Of a DNA stretch of 64,000 nt, positions 60,201 through 64,000 are shown in pieces. Below the pieces are notes generated by a model. It did no database searches. It was not told the DNA's origin and worked only from the letters and a program-made list of their open reading frames with translations. The stretch's first letter is position 1. Each line of letters opens with the position of its first letter. This DNA is from Pomacea canaliculata (lineage: Eukaryota > Mollusca > Gastropoda > Architaenioglossa > Ampullariidae), in NCBI RefSeq assembly GCF_003073045.1, contig NC_037590.1, positions 17,576,778-17,640,777 on the forward strand. The letters run 5' to 3'. A program made the translations under genes and the position numbers.

Positions 60201-63200
60201 TCATAAAATTCAGCATACAGAAAGCACATCTACACAATCTTAATATTTACAAAACTAATTTTCACAATCATTACTGATAAAAAAGATCAATGAGTGTTTT
60301 CTCATGACTACCCATTTTGTGAAAAAATGAGCCTACTTGCAATGCCAGTGACAATTGGTGCATCTGATGTTGACAGGATTAACGGTTTGCTGTAGGGCAG
60401 ATTCAAAGCCTTGTCTACAGAATTTGATTGCTTGAAAACAATGTAAGCCACTTTGAATCCCTGCAAAAGAATTAATCTTCTTTCACCCTTTGTGAGTTAA
60501 GATTTTCTTTAAGTAACCATATACAAAAAAAAAGTCAGGCAAAAAAAAATACTTAATAGCTTTAACTGGAATTTTCAATTCATTAAAAATGGTGAGAATA
60601 ATTATGCTTATCATAGAATTGTATCTTAGTGACAGAAATGAGATGTCTGTTCATGTTTTATAGTGTTTTTCTTATAAACTTAATTGCTAATTACAAAAAT
60701 TTCTTACTTTAAATTAAACTGGACCATGTTTAAAAAGCATTTTAAAACAGTTGTTGTTATGTGCCAATGAATAATTTGAGAACATCAATCACTTAAGATG
60801 ATGATGTTTTTTCAGAAAATAAAATACTAATAGAACATATTTAGAGGACTTTTTTGTTATCTTCATAAGATCCAGCACATGCAAATTAGCAATAGTATTG
60901 CATTAACAGTAGAAAGTAAAATTTCTTTTTTAAAAAAGAGACAGGAGGAGATTGTTAGTGTCACAAAATATCAATATAAAAGATTCTAGCTTGTACCTGT
61001 GGAGGCCTGTGAACAGGAAAAAACTTTGATTTTTCTTGAGGTGGTTCACCTTTTGTGGGTTTTTCATGAAGAAACACCTTAAGCACTTTTCCACAGCTGC
61101 TGAACACTCGTCTGAGACTTTCCTTATAAATAACATGCATAAGCATACTGAATAATAATCTGTCATTTAGAAATTGCAAAATGGTTAAATCTTATTGAAA
61201 AAATGAAAAAGATGCAAATATGTTGTTTCTCTTCAGCACATGTGTATGTATATATACAATCTCTCTTTCACCTCAAGGTATCTTTCTTCTTTTAACCCAA
61301 AGTGGGGGATGGGAGCAAAAAAGATGAACAATCAGTTTTTAAACTGTACATTAAAAGAACTGAATCTGGATGTAGGAAGATTTCACTCAGCATCATATAA
61401 AATCAGAAATACCTCTGTTGCATAGGGTGGTACATTGACAATGAAAAGTGTTCTGTCTTTTGGTTTTGCCTCATCATTCTCTCGCGTCACATGCTTCTTC
61501 AGATAGAGGTAATGCGGATGATTACATCTGGTGTCGAATTGGACAGGTATCACTGAAAAATAAACCACATACAAAAGCCTTTGCATTTAGGAGTATTAAA
61601 TTGTTGGCTAATTTCAGATGTAGCTCTTACCAATAAAATTGTATTTTTACATACAAACTGTCACATTTCATAAGCGCTGAACATTATATTTCATACTTCA
61701 TCAATCTGCATGCATTTAATATACAATACTGGCTCAAACGATAACAAATAAGCATGTCCTGTCACAAGAGCTCTGTCAGTCCACTCCTTGTCGCCAATTC
61801 TGTGTAAAGGAAGCTGTCTTTTATCGTTCAAATCATACAACTTCTGAAATATGAAAAATGTTATGGTATGCGGGTCAGAATTGTGACTGTACGAGGGTCT
61901 AGCTGGTGTTTATCTGAGTGCAGAGTATGCAGTGGTGTATTGATATTCGCTATACTTGTGTAAGCTGATTCCTATAATCACCCTCTGGGACAAATAAAGA
62001 GAGGGTAGTTTGTATCAATACCAGGGCATAGCATTGGAAAACTTGAGTTCCGCTTACAGGGTCGGGGTCCAGGGGCCGACGTACCCCTGGTGGGGTGTAG
62101 GGGCAAAACCCCTACTGGGGGGTCAGCTGAAAGATTTTCAGTTTTTGAAGCATTAATTTCACCCTTTTCCTGCAACGTTTTGCAAATATTTTCATTCACA
62201 ATAACATTAACAAGACACACACACACATGTATACCAAACATAATCCATTGGACCAATGAAACACACACACACAAATTATACTTATATAATTATTTACTTG
62301 GCTGTCAATAAAACTAGCAGGAATTGTCACAATATCAGCTTGCGTTGGTTTTTTTTTCTATGCACTGTCAAAACTAAAGAATGAAGACAGCTTTGTTTGC
62401 TTCTTTGGTTTGTCTGCGACAACTGTCACAATGTTCAACTACTTGGTCAGCGTTTTGAATATCCTCCCCAGCACCCTTCTGGCTGCTGACAACATTCACT
62501 CCTTGGTTAGCATCTTCATTATCCTTGACACTTTACTAGGCTGTCAATAAAACTAGCAGGAATTGTCACAATATCAGTTTGCATTGTTTTCTTTTCTATG
62601 CACAGTCAAATCTAAAGAATGAAGACAGCTTTGCTTGCTTCTTTGGTTTGTCTGCGACAACTGCCACATCAACTAATTGGTCAGATATATCCTCCCCAGC
62701 ATCCTCCTGGCTGTTGACAACATTATCCTTGACAGCATCTGCTTTCTGGCCGTTGACAACCCTTTCTTGGTCAGGATTGTCATTCTGGCTGTTTGTTTTC
62801 TGCTTCTTGCTAGATTTTCTTTCGAGCACTGCTTCATCCAGTATTTTCCTTTTTTCTTTTGCTTTAGACGGCAGTTTCTGATCACATCACAATATGCCTT
62901 GCCCACTGCTGCGAGTTTTTTAATGCAATGATCGTAGCACAAGATCATAATCTTGGTCTGTTTTCCTTTCTTCCCCTCCTTTTCCGACACGGTAACACTG
63001 TATTCTTTTTCAAGCCATTCCCAATTCCACGAATAACGGGAACCCTTATCGCTGAATAGCTCACCGCGCCGTACGATGTCAGATCTTGCCATCGTCGAAC
63101 GTACCACAAGCTTTTTTCTTTGTACTCGCAAATGCCGCGCAGCGTAAGAACTGACTAAAGCCAACACGTGTGGCGCGCAAAGGAAGTAACACAAAATGCA

Positions 63201-63692
63201 AGAATCGGAGACCGTTTGGGAACCGGAGACCGTTTGAGTACAAAATGTGCTACTGACGAGGCGAGCGCGATCGGCGTACGCTACTTCGAAATCGGCGTAA
63301 GTCAGAAGTCAAGTCGGCGTAAATGCGCCGAACGGCGTACAATGCTATGCCCTGCAATACCAATCAAGAATCAAACAAGTTAACACTACATGATATTAAT
63401 ATTATCAAGCGATTATTGTAAAAACTGGTGATAATCTGCCTGGCTAAAGAGATGTCAACAATGCAATGTACTAGCTGTGGACTTTCAAAATGCAAACCCT
63501 AATCCAAACAAAACTGCATATTTCGCAATCTACTACGCATGCATTGCTAGTAAATACGTATACTATGCATGCGTATTTCAAAAAATGGTCTAATTGTGCA
63601 TACGTGGGGTTAGAAAGGGTACATTAGTGCGTTTATTTGAGCCTACCGTAAAAATCTTCCACAACCATGCGGTCTTCTGTTATCGTCGCCAT
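57226..63692 (-). CDS. RRP7A: Ribosomal RNA-processing protein 7 homolog A
   Basis: A nucleolar factor of the small-subunit processome, needed for 18S rRNA maturation. Exons in transcript order: 63692-63647, 61552-61413, 61122-60997, 60460-60337, 59457-59357, 59023-58874, 58507-58459, 57311-57226; total 273 residues, near the usual 280. Seen: MATITEDRMVVEDFY joining to VIPVQFD; an RRM-like region with TLFIVNVPPYATE (RNP2 position) and GFKVAYIVFK (RNP1 position); a charged linker with DDEGWITVTRVGK; and the family C terminus ELINFYSFQVRESKKQ...RRKFEEDKQKIALMKAARKFRPY, split over the last two exons. Exon 1 joins exon 2 in phase across a 2.1-kb intron that holds a TIR transposon. The start codon sits in a YY1-like AAAATGGCGAC. 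It converges on INTS15, with 489 bases between the stop codons. Confidence 0.95.
57664..58100 (+). mobile_element. 3' end of a non-LTR retrotransposon (L2/CR1-like)
   Basis: The + strand encodes the typical C-terminal tail of LINE reverse-transcriptase proteins: a SSDD segment near 57680, then NSPPFHIHHLSTIESF and KCAVKMHLFLEHY before a stop near 57850. The expected Trp before NSPP is a TGA, so it is dead. A 3' UTR follows, ending in AAGAGCACACTCC...GCGCTATATAAAGC and a TTATTA-type tail, as in L2-like elements. It lies in the last intron of RRP7A, antisense to the gene. Confidence 0.65.
59537..59710 (-). mobile_element. MITE copy 2 (CAGGGCTTCTGCT family) in an RRP7A intron
   Basis: A 174-bp element with the same terminal inverted repeats as the 50361 copy, inserted in the opposite orientation. 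Flanks read CTATG and ATATG, so the target duplication is slightly decayed. It lies in the intron upstream of the 59357-59457 exon in + coordinates. Confidence 0.88.
59815..59945 (+). mobile_element. Second LINE 3' tail, 5'-truncated
   Basis: This shares the end of the 57664-58100 element: AAGAGTATGCTCC, GGAGTGTGAATATGCACTAT and a terminal TTATTATTATTA run. Only the 3' UTR part is present, as expected for a 5'-truncated insertion. It is in an RRP7A intron, next to MITE copy 2. Confidence 0.65.
61691..61843 (-). other. Exon-like open frame of unknown identity in RRP7A intron 1
   Basis: On the - strand a good acceptor (TTTTTCATATTTCAG) precedes 50 open codons starting KLYDLNDKRQLPLHRIGDKE and ending MQIDEV at TGA 61691. 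It has no start codon at its 5' end and, joined to RRP7A exon 1 in phase, would hit a stop at once, so it is not a cassette of RRP7A. The composition looks protein-like, but I recognise no family. It could be a remnant of a nested gene or mobile element. Confidence 0.25.
62300..62760. repeat. 239-bp tandem duplication inside the TIR element
   Basis: Copy 1 starts at 62300 and copy 2 at 62539, both with GGCTGTCAATAAAACTAGC. They share about 130 bp of close identity (through TTTGTCTGCGACAACTG) and weaker similarity after that. Copy 2 encodes the C-terminal tail of the element ORF; copy 1 is a decayed repeat of the same tail. Confidence 0.8.
62597..63092 (-). pseudogene. Small transposon-borne ORF, frameshifted, with C-terminal PIP-box-like motif
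   Basis: ATG 63092 opens MARSDIVRRGELFSDKG, then YSWNWEWLEKEY, a Lys-rich stretch, a Cys/His-bearing segment (LCYDHCIKKL) and GKAYCDVIRNC. A jump to the neighbouring frame near 62870 then gives a charged, Gln/Asn/Asp-rich tail ending KKQAKLSSFFRFDCA. QAKLSSFF fits the PCNA-binding PIP-box pattern QxxLxxFF. The N-terminal WxWL...GKAYC layout vaguely recalls zinc-finger segments of hAT or ZMYM-type proteins, but I cannot assign it. It is fully inside the TIR element and is probably its cargo or a decayed transposase N terminus. Confidence 0.4.
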
Positions 63693-63695
63693 TTT
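63684..63695 (-). promoter_or_regulatory. YY1-like motif overlapping the RRP7A start codon
   Basis: The minus strand reads CAAAATGGCGAC around the initiator ATG, matching the core of the YY1 site (AAnATGGCG). This motif overlaps start codons in many housekeeping genes. Function is inferred from the motif and its position. Confidence 0.4.
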
Positions 63696-64000
63696 GAAAG
63701 GTTATAAGGAAGTTCTTAGTACACTCAGGGTCAAGGTCGCTCAAAAGTCCATCACAAGGGAGCTTCAAGCGTTATATTACATTCAAACTTAGTAATTTTT
63801 TGTTTAAAATTTTACTATTTTAAAAATCTTAACATGTATGGATCACCTACATTGGGGTTACTAGTATAAACAGAAGAGCAAGCCGCAATCTGATGACGTC
63901 ATTGCTTCTCGTTTACTTTTTGTGGACTATTTTTTATCATATGACGCAAGATAACCAGTTGGAGATGTTTATATTTTTCTTCCGGTGGAAGACACACCAT
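63693..64000. promoter_or_regulatory. RRP7A upstream region with CRE and ETS sites
   Basis: The region upstream of RRP7A contains a palindromic CRE, TGACGTCA (63894-63901), and an ETS-like CTTCCGG near 63979. No ORF is recognised before the window ends. It may be a shared promoter with a gene beyond the right edge. Confidence 0.35.

Larger units (their letters stand above)
62022..63355 (-). mobile_element. 1.33-kb DNA transposon with CAGGGCATAGCATTG terminal inverted repeats
   Basis: The perfect 15-bp sequence CAGGGCATAGCATTG starts at 62022, and its reverse complement ends at 63355. The flanks read CAATAC on both sides, a 6-bp target duplication (8 bp, CAATACCA, if the first two TIR bases are counted as duplicated). 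Ends of the CAGGG type resemble hAT-like elements, but the duplication length is not decisive. The minus strand carries a small coding region (see the separate entry). The left end has a GC-rich hairpin-prone segment at about 62063-62125. The element sits in RRP7A intron 1. Superfamily is not assigned. Confidence 0.8.

Noticed and set aside
1-64000. CRISPR arrays, bacterial operons, phage or plasmid features
   Set aside because: None present; exon-intron structure, poly(A) signal and repeat content show animal nuclear DNA.

Overview
This is eukaryotic (animal) genomic DNA. Coding information is split into short exons with GT-AG introns. Non-coding DNA is rich in microsatellites, decayed transposons and tRNA-derived or LINE-derived repeats. 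Four protein-coding genes are recognisable, and none is bacterial or viral. The best guess is a mollusc, probably a gastropod. The main reason is the acetylcholine-receptor gene, which has the Pro-Ala pore signature described for molluscan anion-selective nicotinic subunits. Species cannot be fixed from the sequence.

Layout. 1-6344: no recognisable gene, with large GGTT and TTTGG/TTTTGG satellites. 6345/6382-26116 (+): a nicotinic acetylcholine receptor alpha-type subunit in at least six coding exons, interrupted by long introns, one of about 10.7 kb. Its first intron carries a 426-bp internally deleted mariner element, and the long intron carries a tRNA-derived SINE. 26175 to about 41300: a gene-poor stretch with simple repeats and several degenerate minisatellites. 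From about 41.4 kb the DNA becomes clearly more AT-rich, and three compact housekeeping or ciliary genes follow. IFT56/TTC26 (-, 42289-52722, 17 coding exons plus a second, duplicated terminal exon) encodes an intraflagellar transport complex B protein. INTS15/C7orf26 (+, 53562-56736, six coding exons) encodes an Integrator subunit. RRP7A (-, 57226-63692, eight exons) encodes a ribosome biogenesis factor. IFT56 and INTS15 are head to head across about 0.4-0.8 kb. INTS15 and RRP7A converge tail to tail.

The genes do not form a pathway; this is a normal metazoan gene neighbourhood. The most interesting points are: (1) the duplicated IFT56 last exon, whose second copy keeps protein-level similarity but has a short indel giving a different C terminus; (2) the predicted chloride-selective pore of the nicotinic subunit; (3) an apparent frameshift in that receptor's M3-M4 loop beside a CAG/CAA tract; (4) a 1.3-kb terminal-inverted-repeat element in RRP7A intron 1 with its own small ORF ending in a PIP-box-like motif; (5) an inverted pair of 175-bp MITEs with CAGGGCTTCTGCT ends; (6) a GC-AG intron and minimal upstream ORFs in INTS15. 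No CRISPR array, operon or obviously new multi-gene system is visible. All exon boundaries come from reading frame, splice consensus and recalled family similarity, not from transcript or database evidence.
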